A stretch of DNA of 64,000 nt. Source: Trebouxia sp. TZW2008 (lineage: Eukaryota; Chlorophyta; Trebouxiophyceae; Trebouxiales; Trebouxiaceae). The translations under genes were made by a program, and so were the position numbers. Every line of letters starts with the position of its first letter. The first letter of the stretch is position 1. The notes beneath the pieces were generated by a model that did not search any database, was not told where the DNA came from, and saw only the letters and a program-made list of their open reading frames with translations. The DNA lies in contig BDIU01000160.1 of assembly GCA_002118135.1 (NCBI GenBank), positions 186,001-250,000 on the forward strand, in the 5' to 3' direction. Below are positions 47,482 through 62,418 of the stretch, one piece after another.

Positions 47482-48266
47482 CACACCAGCACAGGCATCT
47501 GTTCAGCAAATGCCGAATCACATGTGCTCCATCTACATGCAGCACATTGTTTGTGGGAAATTGTACCCTTGACAGGAGTGCTGTAATGCAGCCCTAGCCA
47601 GTGACACTCGCTGACTGCCTTTGAACATCATGGCTCGGTTTTTGCATCTCGCAGCTGCATGAGTTGCTTTGCATGTGGCAGACACAGTATCTTGGGCCTA
47701 TTAGTTTGACAATGCGTCAGATGCAGAAGGTGATAGGTGCAGGTAATGGAACCTCAGCTGAAGCAGATGAAATCAGCCTGTTCTTGCCATTGCAAAGTGA
47801 GCAGTACAGTCCAACGCTGCACCACGGAATGAGCCGCACGCACAAACACAAGACGTTGACTCAGCATTGCTACAAGCCATTGGCCGAGGCTTTCTGAAGC
47901 ATCGTACACAGTCATGCAAGCACGATCGCAGTGAGAGCAAACGTTCTCCCAGTGGAAATCAGCATGAGCTGGACTGCCACTGTCAATTTGGTAATCACCC
48001 TCAGTATTTCACAACATTGTGTTCTCAAAAAGTCAGCGAGTACAAGTGTCATCTACATGAACAACCAATACTGAAACCACACTCGAAATCGCACAGCGTC
48101 ATAGCCCTCACCACGCATACGCATATCATGTGATTGTGGAATCATAAGGCTAAATGGCTGCCTGCGATTGCGTCCTTGCAAAACACACTAGACCTCACAG
48201 AATGTCATAACATACAGTCAAAACAACCCAATGAAATCTGACATTGACTTGATATTGCCCATCAAC
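47482..48266. other. Tail-to-tail intergenic region, no gene seen
   Basis: 785 bp between CCDC174 and CAX stop codons. Open frames at 47664-47897 and 47867-48133 show no motif and no splice partner. It is probably 3' untranslated sequence. Confidence 0.4.
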
Positions 48267-51200
48267 TCACTTGAGGAAAAGATACAGCAAAGCCACCAAG
48301 GTGTATGTAGCCACAAGCAAGACGCCAAGCAACCAGTTTGAGTTGCCATCTGAGGACACAAAGAATGCGTGGATAACTGCCAAAGTGAGCACCATTGTTG
48401 CAAACGGCTCAAAGTCCAGGTAGAATGGCAAGTGCAGGATCCACGCCACAATGACCATGAAAGGAATCACAAAGATGGCAATCTGAATAGAGGACCCCAA
48501 AGCGACACCAATCGCTAAGTCCATTTTGTCCTTCATTGCTACAAAGACTGCTGTGATGTGCTCGCAAGCATTGCCAGCAATTGGAAGCACAATGAGCCCC
48601 AGGAATGTCTGATTCAGACCAGACTCTCTACTGACAGCCTCAATAGCGCCTGTGAGGAACCTGCAAGACAGTGGCAAAGTGAAATGGGCCTTGCACAGTA
48701 TGACTTGCTGCAGCCTGTCGAAAGGCACATGTCTCAGCTTAAGCTGAATGTAGCCATTTTGCAAGCTGTGTCTCAACATGAAAGCTACAAGAAGCAATTT
48801 GTGCCAAGCTTGCCATGGGCAACGAGGAATCAGTTTGACCAAGCATGACAAGACAGCACAGCTTACTCTGAGTTTGTGGCTACAACCAGGGTAATGGCGG
48901 TCAGCATCGCCAGAGCTCCAAATAGTGACAGTGCAGGAGCCTCATCTCCACCGCCTTCAGCCAGTTCGTCAGCATGGGTCTTCAGCTGGAAGAACAGATA
49001 ACACATGTACCTGCAACACAAAGATGCTGAACAGCCTGACTGCCATAGTGGTCTGCATGCACCCTCTTGAATTCATGCACTGCAGCAGGATGTTCATGTA
49101 TTGTTTGCTGTACACATGTTGGATTTCTTGCCTGCATCAAAATGAGTGCCTGATTTGATAATGAACATGAAGCACAGGGCAACAAGTAGTGTGTACCAAG
49201 ACATGAAGTAACAAAGAGCAGACTGGGCAAATTGCAAGAGATTTGCAGGAGCAAATGCAGCAAGGGAGCGCTGTGTCCTAAACGCAAACAAAGGCATTTG
49301 CAAGGGAATCACCAGTCATGCATGCATCTTTGATTCTCACAAATTGTGCACAAAGAATCAAGGCAAGCTGACCAAACAAATCAGGATGTTCTGACTTACA
49401 CAAAGCCCAAAATAAGCGCTGTAGCGTGGCTCATCTCAGCAATGGCATGTTCAGTCATCTCAGGGCTGGCAGCTGGCACAATGTCATTGCCTGGATCATC
49501 TCCAGGAACTGGAAAAAATCTCTTGGCAGCAGTGGGAATGACAAGGCCAATGCAGGCCAGCAGCAGCAAAGAGCAACACGCCTTGTTCAGCATGGTGTTG
49601 AAGGTCTGGTGCTTGTGCTTGGCACCACCCAGCAGAAAACAGCACCCTGTGCATCAACACACCTCTTGTTGCCTCAGACCAGTGCTTGGTCTCATGGCGT
49701 GTGCAAAGGTTGAGACAATAGTCCCGTTTGCAAGGTCACGCAGCATAGGACATCATCTACATATGCAATGAGGCACTTTCTACTACACACCGACAGCACT
49801 TTTTACCTTTGAGGTACAACAAGTAGAGGAACCAGTTTCTTGGTTCCCAAAACAGTCAATATAAGGAGATCACTGTACAGGACAGTTGCACATGGTGATG
49901 ACATTATGCCAACCCAACACAAGAGGTTGCACGGATACTTCTCTGTGCAAATGAGTGAACGCAGAGTTACGTCTTGCCTGGGCTTGCAATAATGCAGACT
50001 ATGCAAGACAGGGTGAGAAACTAGACAGCATGGCATGCTGATCATGGTGAATGCATGGTGGGTCTTACCTAGGACCAGCAGCAGATTGGAGAGAATTGAT
50101 CCTATCAAGGAGGCAGCAATGACCACATACAGCCCTTTTGTAAGCGCTGCAATGGACAAGATGAGCTCCACAACATTGCCAAAGGTGGCATTGAGCAAGC
50201 CTCCAATTGTGGACCCAAAGCGCACTGCCAGGTCTTCTGTCACCTCTCCCAGCAGCAGTGCCAAGGGGACAAGGGCAGCAAAATTCAAGACAAAAACTGC
50301 TACTGGGCCCCAGTTCAGATAGTGTGCCATGATGCCCAGAGGAGCCATCACCAGCAGCACATTCAACCAGCTGGACATGATCAGCCCGTAGATTGCTTTA
50401 GCATCAGTGCCAAAGGCAAACCAGCCTGCAAGGCATGACCAGTGTTTGTTTAAGGTGGGCGCCAATATGGTGTGACACTGTGCTAGCTGTACATGTCAGG
50501 CTTGAAGAAGAACATGAATGTAAGAGGATGACCTCACACATAAGGTCCTCGAAGTTCAGCTTGTAATGCATTGGCCACTAGGAAAGACCAACAGACAATC
50601 TGAGAGACCAGAGGGGGACTCTGTGATTCACAAGAAGCAAGGTGAACAGAATGTCAATGCAGAGCTCTGATTCAGCTACAATACAGAATGCGCAACGCAA
50701 GGTGACAGCTGCAAAGAGCAGATCACCTGGGCCACCCTCATGATCTTCTGTAATTGGTTCCTTCATGAGGCCAGTGCCTGTGCCCATGCGCCATGCTGCA
50801 CTGCTGAACATGCCAAGCACTTTTGCCCTTTGTTCCTCCTCACTCAGACCAGCCATGCTTGTATCAGCCCTGTTGAGATGCTGTCGCGCTTCTGTGATGT
50901 CCTGGACAGCTTGTTTGAAACTAGGCCTTCGTGCATTGCTTGCTGCAGGCCCAAACAACAAAAGCTTTGCAAGCTTACAGCTTGACTTGTCTTGATCAGC
51001 ACGAAACACGCGTGATCAGAGCGCCTTGTCAACAGACACCACGACCGAGAAGAACCAAAGGGGACACATACTTGTGGGCCTGACAGTTCTGACATCAGCT
51101 GCGACAGCTTCCTCGGCTGTGCGTTGTCGCTCTAGCAGTGGAGCGTCCAAGTCTGCCTGATCGCCATCCGCTGCAGTTGATGACTCAGGAGCCTCTAAGT

Positions 51201-51291
51201 CCCCCCGAGCGGCCTGCGACTCCCGCATGAGAGTGTCCAGCCGGTGGATAGCCCTCAGCGCAGCACGCGCCCGCTGAATCTGGGGCGCCAT
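48267..51291 (-). CDS. CAX: CAX-type Ca2+/H+ (cation/proton) exchanger
   Basis: Six exons (51291-51072, 50942-50727, 50425-50069, 49646-49400, 49010-48867, 48660-48267) join in frame into 525 residues. CAX proteins sit in vacuolar-type membranes and load Ca2+ or Mn2+ in exchange for protons. The first ~145 residues are soluble and charged. Then come about 11 membrane spans. The two ion-selectivity c-motifs are present: GNVVELILSIAAL and GNACEHITAVFVAMKDK. The characteristic GGAKHKHQTFN loop and YLFFQLKTH are also seen. An acidic loop (ADELAEGGGDE) follows TM6. The long N terminus could be autoinhibitory as in plant CAX1; that is inference. It is head-to-head (263 bp) with the zinc-finger gene and tail-to-tail with CCDC174. 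Confidence 0.93.
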
Positions 51292-51554
51292 ATCTGGTCT
51301 GTGAGCTGTGATTCAGCAACTATACGACCGCTTATTTGACACCAGCAGCCTGTGCTGTGTGGTGCTGCGTGACAACACGGATGTCAAGCTCACTACCCAG
51401 ATGAGCCGGCCGCGAGGCACAAGACGAAAGTAGACAAATCAAAGTGTTATCGAGACTTAATACTGCTTTAGAACCACCGGCACCGCCAAAGTCTGTGCGC
51501 TGGAGATCTCGCTGCGCTGCGCCGCGGCGATGTAAGGCTTTCCCGGCCTGAGTC
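51292..51554. promoter_or_regulatory. Divergent promoter between CAX and the zinc-finger gene
   Basis: 263 bp between two head-to-head start codons. It must hold both promoters. No specific motif was assigned. Confidence 0.35.
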
Positions 51555-52252
51555 ATGACTCTTGCAAGACCTCGCAAGATTTCCCGGGACATTTTCGATC
51601 CCAAATTCACTTTCTTGCTTAAGTTGACTGCTGCTTTGATCCAGCCCAGCAGCTGCAAAGATATGCAATATCTTGCTGCAAATCGTGCCTGCATCATACC
51701 GATCAGGGCAACGGTTTGCTGTCGAGCCTCTGCTTTCAATAAGCGCATCAAACGTGACACTGCCCCCATCAAATTCTGTGGAGTTTGCGGTGAGTGGGTC
51801 TGCTATTTGCCTACCGCTGGACTTGCAAGCAGCAGCCTTACAGAGTCTGCGCTTCCAACAGGCGATCACAGTGGCCTTCTACCGTGCGGCGTTTGTGGCG
51901 GATCCGGCTATGTGTCCACTAAGGTTTGCAAATTCTGAGACTTGCTAACGCACGATCTTGAGCCTGGGTCTCGCTGACAAGCACTTGTGTTGCAGGCCGG
52001 AGGAGCAGGCAAACCCTTTTACGTAGGCTCAGCCCGGTGCAGCTTCTGTAACGGAATGGTGAGCTACAAATTTACTTTAGATCCGAGACCATCTGATGAC
52101 AAAATATTCTTGAAGGCATGTATCTGCAGGGAGAAGCAGCTTGCCCGCTTTGCGCAGGCCATGAAAGTTCGCTGCCTGCAAGACAATCACGTTCAGCAAA
52201 CGGAGATACTGATGAGGATGACGGCGATTTGAGTTGGCTTGACGGGCTGTGA
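51555..52252 (+). CDS. Plastid-type cysteine-rich DnaJ zinc-finger-like protein
   Basis: Exons 51555-51789, 51862-51923 and from 51995 join in frame. The first ~60 residues are basic, Ser/Ala/Cys-containing and end near RATVCCRASAF, as in algal chloroplast transit peptides. Then come FCGVCG, LPCGVCGGSGYV and ARCSFCNGMV: three C-x-x-C units, two followed by Gly as in the DnaJ/BSD2 C-x-x-C-x-G-x-G zinc finger. Plastid proteins of this kind act as chaperones or disulfide-linked assembly factors. The 3' end is uncertain: the unspliced frame stops at 52232, while a GT donor at 52120 joined to the acceptor after 52197 would give an acidic tail ending DLSWLDGL at 52252. Confidence 0.6.
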
Positions 52253-53544
52253 TACAAACTTGACAAATCAGTGACAGCGTCCTTCGACGTCCAAGACTGC
52301 ATGCACTGTGAGTCTCACACGTTCACTCTCAGCTGCTGCACATTGTCAGCACAGGTGTACTGTGCACTCATGCACAGATGTGTTCTGCACAAAAGCTGCA
52401 TATGTGGCAGTCAAGGCGCATGAGTAGCCCAAGCGTTGGCCCTTGTCTGAGATTGTCTGCCACAGAGCAAATCAAGCTTCAAGCGGCTGCAAAGCCTAAG
52501 CATGCTATGCAGTCAGATACGGGCTTGACAACTCATACTTGCTGTTTAGTTGTAAAAACAGTTGCGAGCAGTTGAGTCTTCGTGTTCCGCATCAGTACCG
52601 AATCGCCTGCTTCTTGAGAATACTGATGCATCGATTGCTGTAGTAGCCAATCACCAGTGCAAACCCTGCTTAGGGGAGTGCTGTTGACTGCAGGCCACAG
52701 CTTGAGGTGTCACAGAAGCACCCCTGGACTTGACAGCTGCTCAGACATAGGCCTGCCTCGTCATATCTGATTGCAGTCTTTGCAAACAACAGACCTGAGA
52801 CTGCACTCCCAGCACGCTGCCTGCCACAATGCTTGCAAGCGATGGATCCAGCATGCCAGTGATGCAGAGCAGTCTTTGGGATCACGCCTTGTGCCTTTGC
52901 CCATCTATGGAGGCACACGCAGCGTTGAAAGGTGCCCTGTACACAAGCTACTGTATATGATTGGTGTGATAGCCATGCGTTTCAGTGCGCCTTGAGCTCA
53001 AACGCCTGGCTTGCGCTTGATGCCAAACTGCCCACAGACACAAATTGCAACATGTTGCCGTGCCGCAATGTGTATGACTATTGCACAGCTTGCAACCTTC
53101 ATGTGAGGAATGCCAGAAATGACATCTACACAGCGATCTCAATCATGAATAAGTCAGTTACGCCTCCTGAGATTACAATGCTTAATCTAGCACAATCAGA
53201 CGTATTACCTGAATTTCGATTCAATTTAAACGAGCGTAGATTCAACAGCTGACGTTGCTTCAACAACATCCAGAATGAACAACGTATATTTCCTCATGGT
53301 CAAAATCTGTCCCAAAAACAGATCCCAGGTCTAGCCTCATCTGTTTGATCAACTCTGTATCAGCCGTACTTGATGTTTGCCGCATTTGTAAGACATCCTG
53401 TTTGACACGCTGAATGCGTGCCAAGGCAACAAAAGCATTTCGTACGGTATGAATTGATACGCATTATCGAGTTTTTGCAGCTGCAGCGAGAAGGGATCTT
53501 GGCATGTTGCAAGGTGTACTGCAGTAACTACTGGAGCACAACAA
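52253..53544. other. Long tail-to-tail intergenic region, no gene assigned
   Basis: About 1.3 kb between the zinc-finger gene and YchF. The best open frame (52932-53252, plus, 106 residues) has no recognisable domain and no clear splice partner. The right third is AT-rich. It probably consists of 3' untranslated sequence and spacer. Confidence 0.4.
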
Positions 53545-56500
53545 TCACACATTGAACCTGAACAGCATGACATCCCCTTCTTGCACAATATACTCCTTGC
53601 CTTCTGATCGCAGTACACCTTTCTCCCTGGCCGCTGAAAACCCTCCAGATTCTGTGTATTGATTATACGATACTGTTTCTGCCCTGATGAAACCCCTCTC
53701 AAAATCTGTGTGGATGACACCAGCTGCTTGAGGCGCTGTATAGCCATCTTTGATGGTCCACGCCCGTGTTTCTTGTTCACCTGCAGTTGAACGCTGAACT
53801 TCACACTGTGCACCTTCCCAGCGATTTCTTGTAGTCCTGAACACATCTTGCTTGCAGACAAGTCAGGGCTTTGCTTCGTTTCTCAACAGCACCTTGCTTG
53901 CTGTCATGTCAGGGCTTTCTTTTGCTTGCAGGCAGCAGCTCGCTTGCAGGGACATAGGTGTGGACTATCAATTGCTGCTTGTGAATATGCAGTTTGCAAC
54001 CGCTACAGCATGCAGCATCCTTAACATGACGCACATAACAAGCTGATCTGGCAGGACAGGACTTGAGCCACACACAATCAGCACTTGTGCTGGAATATAT
54101 TGCAATACTGGCATGACTATGTGGATGCTTCCCAGCTGCTTCTATTCACAGAGGCTCCTGTCATGACGCCTAGCAGCGTGGAACTTGCTCTCGCTCTTTG
54201 GTCTGCTTGTTCAGGCATGCAAAAGTACAATGTGATACCTGTTGTGAAGTATGTCAGCAGTCCAAGCTCCTTGTAGGTTGCACCAATCAGGCTGCGGAGG
54301 CCTCCTTCAGACACACCCAGGCCCTCCAAATACTCCTTAGCGTCTGCTTCTTCAAGCTCTTGCAACTCGGCTTCCACCTGCAGCAGCATGCTTCTCTTTG
54401 GGCTTGTGATTGTTGAGTCCTTTGATGCTTACAGCTGCTGCTTCATGGGTGACCACTTGCACTACTACAAGCAAACAGACTACATGCACACCCAGGCGCT
54501 CCAGGTACTCTATTGCTTCTGCACCTGGCAGCTCTTTTAGCTCAGCTTCCAAGGGACACACAAGGCAGTGAAGTTGTACACAACTTGCTGCCAAGCGTCC
54601 ACCTTGTGCTCACCTGGGCAGAGACAATGATAAGCTCGCAGTTGTCCACAGCAGCCTTCTTGCGCATGGTCTGGACGTGCTTATTAGCAGCACCCAGGTC
54701 AGCCAAGTCATCTTCCGCCACATTTGCAGCATACACCATGGGTTTCATTGTCAAGAGATACAGCGGTCTAACAGCTGCACTCTCCTCGAGAGAAAGATCC
54801 ACAGACCTGGCTGGCTTGTTCTGATCCAGTGCAGCCAGGATCCTGCCTAAGGCAGCTGCTTCAATCTGCAAGGCAGGCAACACTTGGCAAGTCAGCCAGG
54901 TCATCTTCTGCCACATTTGCAGTGTACACCATGGGCTTCATGGTCAACAGGTACAGCGGCCTAACAGCTGCACTCTCCTCAGGTGAAAGGTTTGCAGACC
55001 TGGCTGGCTTGTTCTGATCAAGTGCAGTCAGGATCCTCCCTTAAGCAGCCGCTTCGATCTGAAAGACAGGCAACACTTGACGAGTCAACAGTGTTTCTGG
55101 CATACTCTCGTGATGGGGTTGCGCATTAGGACCCATGACAGCTCATGACCTGACGAATATGCATCGGTATCTGGTCACAGTAGCAGTGCAGCTCTGCAGA
55201 CATATTATGCATGTCGCCTGGCCAGGCACACCTTGCAGCCTTACCAGATCAGTTGTGTTCATGATGGCAGCACCACAGCTGTGTTGCTGCCAGCAATACC
55301 AGAGGCTACCTTGTACATTCAGCTGCTACCATTGGTCACACCTAAAAGCAATGCAAGCATGCAGGGATCCAGGAACTAGTCAAAACAAGGAATCAGCTAT
55401 CCTGTCAATTATTGCTTGAAAGAGACATTGTTACAGGACCACTGCATGTCGTTTGATGCACAACTAGGGCAGACTTGTCAACACAAAAGGCAGCTACTGG
55501 CCTTGCTGAGAGAATCATATCACCTCTCCAGCAGCTTGCTCTTCTTTGGTCTTCGCCCGTCCCTTTTTCAGACGCTCTAGCCTTTTCTCTATCTGTGACA
55601 CGTCTGCCAGCGCAAGCTCAAAATTGATAGTTTCAGCGTCCTCAGCTGGGTCCACCTTGCCATTCACGTGGTGCACATCTACGTCTTCAAAGCATCTGAC
55701 AACCTGAAAAGCAAGTGATCACGCTTGCAATTGCAGTGCCAACATTGTATATTGAATACAATGTGATTGAGCAACCACAGCCAGTGATGGCTTGCAGTGA
55801 AACCCAGGCTGGATGCTGAATAAAATGAGCATAGCAAGTTGTGCAATGACGTCTCTCAACATGCCAACACCTTAGAAGTATGCGCCTCAGCAAGGCTAAG
55901 CAAGATAGCTTTTGACTTGCTTATCACTGACTCACTTGCACTATTGCTGTTACATCATGGTTTTCATAGTATGTCACACATTCTAGCACCTGTGCTAGGT
56001 GCGTATAGCCAAAGTTCTGTCTTGCCAGGATTTCCTTGAGCATCACAAGAAGGACGATCGATGTTCAACCATTGAACGTCAGGCAGCACAAATGTCATTC
56101 TTCCTGAGCCATTAGGCCTTGCTAATCATGTGCTTGCTGACAGCCCGTTTACCTGCACTATTGAGTCACACTCCCTAATGTTTGCCAGGAACTTGTTCCC
56201 CAAGCCTTCACCTGTGCTGGCCCCCTTGACTAGGCCAGCAATGTCCACATACTCAATGCTGGTTGGTGTCAGCTTCTTTGACTTAGACAAGTCACTCAAG
56301 ACCTGCCGGCACCATATGCATTGCACACAAAAGCATGATGGCGACAAGGCATGCCTGTCATCTGCAGGTACCATACGCATCGCATACAAAGCATGATGGC
56401 AGCAAGGTATGCCTGCCAGCAGTTGATAGAACACGCATCGCACACAAAGCACGATGGCGGCAAGTCATGCGCGTCACCTGCAGGTGCCAAACGCATTGCA

Positions 56501-57532
56501 CACAAAGCATGATGGCGGCAAGACATGCCTGTCACCTGCAGGCACCATATGCATTGCACACAAAGCATGATGGCAGCAAGGCATGCCTGTCACCTGCAGG
56601 CAATATATGCATTGCACACAAAGCAGGATGGTGGCAAAGCATGCGTGTCCTTTGCAGGTACCACATATTGCATATCAAGCATAATGGCGGCAAGGCATGA
56701 CTGCCACCCGCAGATATCATATGCATTGCACACAAAGCATTATGGGGGCAAAGCATGCCTGTCTCTTCAAATGGCAGCAAAGCATGCCCATCAAGCTGAC
56801 CCACCTGTAACCGATCATCAGGCACTGCCACTATTCCAATATTTGGCTCAATGGTACAGAATGGGAAGTTTGCTGCTTGGGCTTTAGCGTTTTTGCAGAT
56901 GGCATTGAACAGCGTTGACTGCAATGACCAAAATTTGACAGTCAGATGACAGATTACTATGCTTGGCTAATGTTGATGTGATGCTATGGACACTACTCAT
57001 GCTTGCTAGGCTGGAACGGCAGTATAATCTGATAACAGTCGTTGACAAGTCTCAACAGCAGCCACACAGTGCAACTGGGCCTGTGATGATTTTGCATGGA
57101 TACGTTTTGGAGATGGCAACCAGAGCACATGACTGGGATCACCTTGCCAACATTTGGCATTCCAACGATGCCTGTTTTCAGTGCCAGCGTAACAGTAGAG
57201 GCTCTGCAGTTTTGAGCAAAAGGCTTGTATATTGCTCAAAGCCAAAAGAAAGAGTGCTCATAAAGTGTGGTGCTGCAAGTTTGATACGAGACAGCAATAG
57301 ACCACCTGAGATTCCTTCGCTGGTGACAGCAGTGGCCCTGTAAGCTGGGCAAAGGGGCAAAGAACGCAGACTTCAGCTGAGCAGTTTGCTGCAGGCATCT
57401 GTAGGATTGCGTAGCTGCACATCTAAATGCTCGTGTGCTTGACTTGCCGAACAGCCGCCTCGACAGACCGAAGCTGCATGCATGCAAGTGACTTTTGCAC
57501 ATTCCTGCAGTGGACTGCAGGTGGACACTCAT
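53545..57532 (-). CDS. ychF: Organellar (bacterial-type) YchF/OLA1-family ATPase
   Basis: Core exons join in frame: 57171-57143, 56918-56805, 56302-56153, 55703-55524, 54865-54614, 54377-54239, 53780-53545 (about 366 residues). YchF is a ribosome-associated P-loop NTPase. Motifs: [16 protein letters not shown] (P-loop), [20 protein letters not shown] (G3), and ANVAEDDL in place of the G4 NKxD, the change that gives ATP over GTP preference. The TGS domain has [20 protein letters not shown] and ends MLFRFNV. The wording matches bacterial YchF more than cytosolic OLA1, so plastid or mitochondrial location is likely. A basic leader ([11 protein letters not shown]) from ATG 57532 or 57502 plus a short piece ([10 protein letters not shown]) ending at the donor near 57312 is the best transit-peptide model but is tentative. 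The introns contain exon copies and a minisatellite. Confidence 0.88.
54484..54563 (-). pseudogene. Truncated copy of the YchF exon at 54377-54239
   Basis: The minus strand reads [20 protein letters not shown], parallel to [20 protein letters not shown] of the functional exon, and then diverges. The functional copy continues with the conserved [20 protein letters not shown]; this one does not. It lies in the intron just upstream in the transcript. Confidence 0.75.
54870..55085 (-). pseudogene. Decayed copy of YchF exon 5b (the 54865-54614 exon), with stop
   Basis: On the minus strand a CAG acceptor followed by ATCGAAGCGGCTGCTTAAGG begins a copy of the YchF exon at 54865-54614. It matches through the middle ([37 protein letters not shown]) with scattered substitutions, about 85% by eye. 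The Leu codon TTA of the real exon is TAA here, and the copy is cut at GACTTGCCAAGTG, before the second half of the exon. Its upstream 3' splice site is intact. Confidence 0.85.
56307..56792 (-). repeat. Eight-unit, about 58-bp minisatellite in a YchF intron
   Basis: Units of 56-60 bp start at about 56307, 56366, 56426, 56482, 56540, 56598, 56656 and 56712, with a partial ninth. A typical unit contains ATGCATTGCACACAAAGCAT, GGCAGCAAGGCATGCC and CACCTGCA. On the transcript strand most units carry CCTGCAGGTG, an acceptor-like CAG directly followed by a donor-like GT. The final unit supplies the real 3' splice site of the exon at 56302. Confidence 0.9.
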
Positions 57533-57912
57533 AGCCGTTTCGCGTCAAGCTTCCGAGAAGGTGAACAAAGCCCGCGTCCGAGCCGAAGTGCACTTGCAGC
57601 CAGCTAATCAACAGAGCGCGGCTCGCAGGTTTGCGCTATGCAGTCGAAAGTGGATCAAAGCTGTGTGACTTTGCTGCGAAATCTGAAAGTTTGCATTGGT
57701 TCAAAGTTTTGACCACTGCTCTGACATTGATGCCTGCACAGCAAAGAGCAGCCTTCAGTGACAGCGGATACGCTGAGTGGGAGTGTCTGCAGCATCATCA
57801 ATGTCCTGTTTCGCTGCAGCTTGACTCGTTCTGGCATGCTCTATCGACGGTACTCAAGCTGAGGCCATGCATGGAACATATGTCTTGACAGCCACAAACT
57901 TGCAGCGGACCG
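57533..57912. promoter_or_regulatory. Divergent promoter between YchF and TTLL9
   Basis: 380 bp between two head-to-head start codons (YchF start tentative). No coding exon or specific motif was recognised. Confidence 0.35.
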
Positions 57913-61364
<3,452 letters not shown>

Positions 61365-61877
61365 CTAAGCACTGAGTCACCAATTTTGCTCAAGCTTTCA
61401 TCACATAGTCACATTGCTCTAAGATTTGATGCTTACAATTAAGGAAGTAGGACGTAACACAGTTTATCACATCTGTCCTTGCCAGCTGCAGCGCAGCAGT
61501 GGTGCCTGCCGTTGTGATGGTGTCATCAGATCTGGTCACTGCTCTCCTCGTTTGACCACCGAATCACGGATGCCCCCATATTCAGTCCTCTTTGTTTCCT
61601 GTCCTCCAGGTTTACATGACACTGTCAGGACAATAATCAATGTTGCCTTGCACGTTTGAGATCCATGCACAGAGCCCACTGAAGTGTATGCAGTGGTGCC
61701 CATTTATCCACAACGTGCTTCGACTGCCACTTTAGAGTTGCTTCAGATGCAAGCTGCTCTTTGCAATAAGATGGCAGATTCAGGTGCAACAGAATGGCTT
61801 CGGAGCAAAAGCAGTGAATACAAGGGCTGGCCATTTGCCGTTTGCACGAAGGCACCTGGTCAACATCAAGCTGCAAT
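61365..61877. other. Intergenic region between TTLL9 and NOPCHAP1
   Basis: 513 bp holding the 3' flank of TTLL9 and the promoter of the next gene, same strand. A 77-residue open frame at 61426-61659 has no family feature and was not called. Confidence 0.4.
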
Positions 61878-62377
61878 ATGAAGTTGCAGCCTGACGGAAG
61901 TCCAGCAGGCAAGCAGCGAAGTGCCGCCAAACGGGAGAGGCTCGACGGCCACCCTGCACCATCAATAGGTGCGCTGTTTCGCTTTTGCGGCGATATGCAC
62001 CCTGCAAGAGCACGACTTAGGTCATTGTGCTCCATCAACAGTCCGTAGGCTCTTGAATGCCAAGGGTCCAGAGCAAACGGCCGCCCGACCGGCAACCTCG
62101 AAGGTCCCGGAAAGCGCTGTTCTGGCGCAGCTGCGAAATTTCCTCCCTCAGCTGCAATCAGCGAATGAAGAGTTGGCGCAACGGGATGACTGTACATCCG
62201 CTGTGACAATCGAGGATGCGCAAGACGACCATGCAGTAGAAGAGCAGGAAGAGGAGCTTGCAGCTGCACAGCACGTACAGATGGACATCGCGTGCGGTGT
62301 GGTGGATTTGAAGGACCAAGCTGCTTTGAGGGCTGCACAAAATATGCTGCATGGGGCTCAACAAGTTGAGCAGAGTG

Positions 62378-62418
<41 letters not shown>

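Noticed and set aside
52932..53252. 106-residue plus-strand open frame in the intergenic region before YchF
   Set aside because: No domain, no signal, no splice partner and AT-rich end; length is within chance.
54829..55017. Plus-strand 62-residue open frame, with similar wording to a frame at 54513-54824
   Set aside because: Both are antisense shadows of the YchF exon and its decayed copy, which is why they look alike.
56290..56800. CRISPR-like array
   Set aside because: Units are contiguous, about 58 bp, with no unique spacers, and sit inside a eukaryotic intron.
56335..56887. Plus-strand repetitive open frames ([11 protein letters not shown] type)
   Set aside because: They arise from the YchF intronic minisatellite read on the wrong strand; the repeat unit length keeps frames open by chance.
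61637..62338. 233-residue minus-strand open frame
   Set aside because: It is antisense to the NOPCHAP1-like gene, whose conserved blocks and splice phase are convincing.
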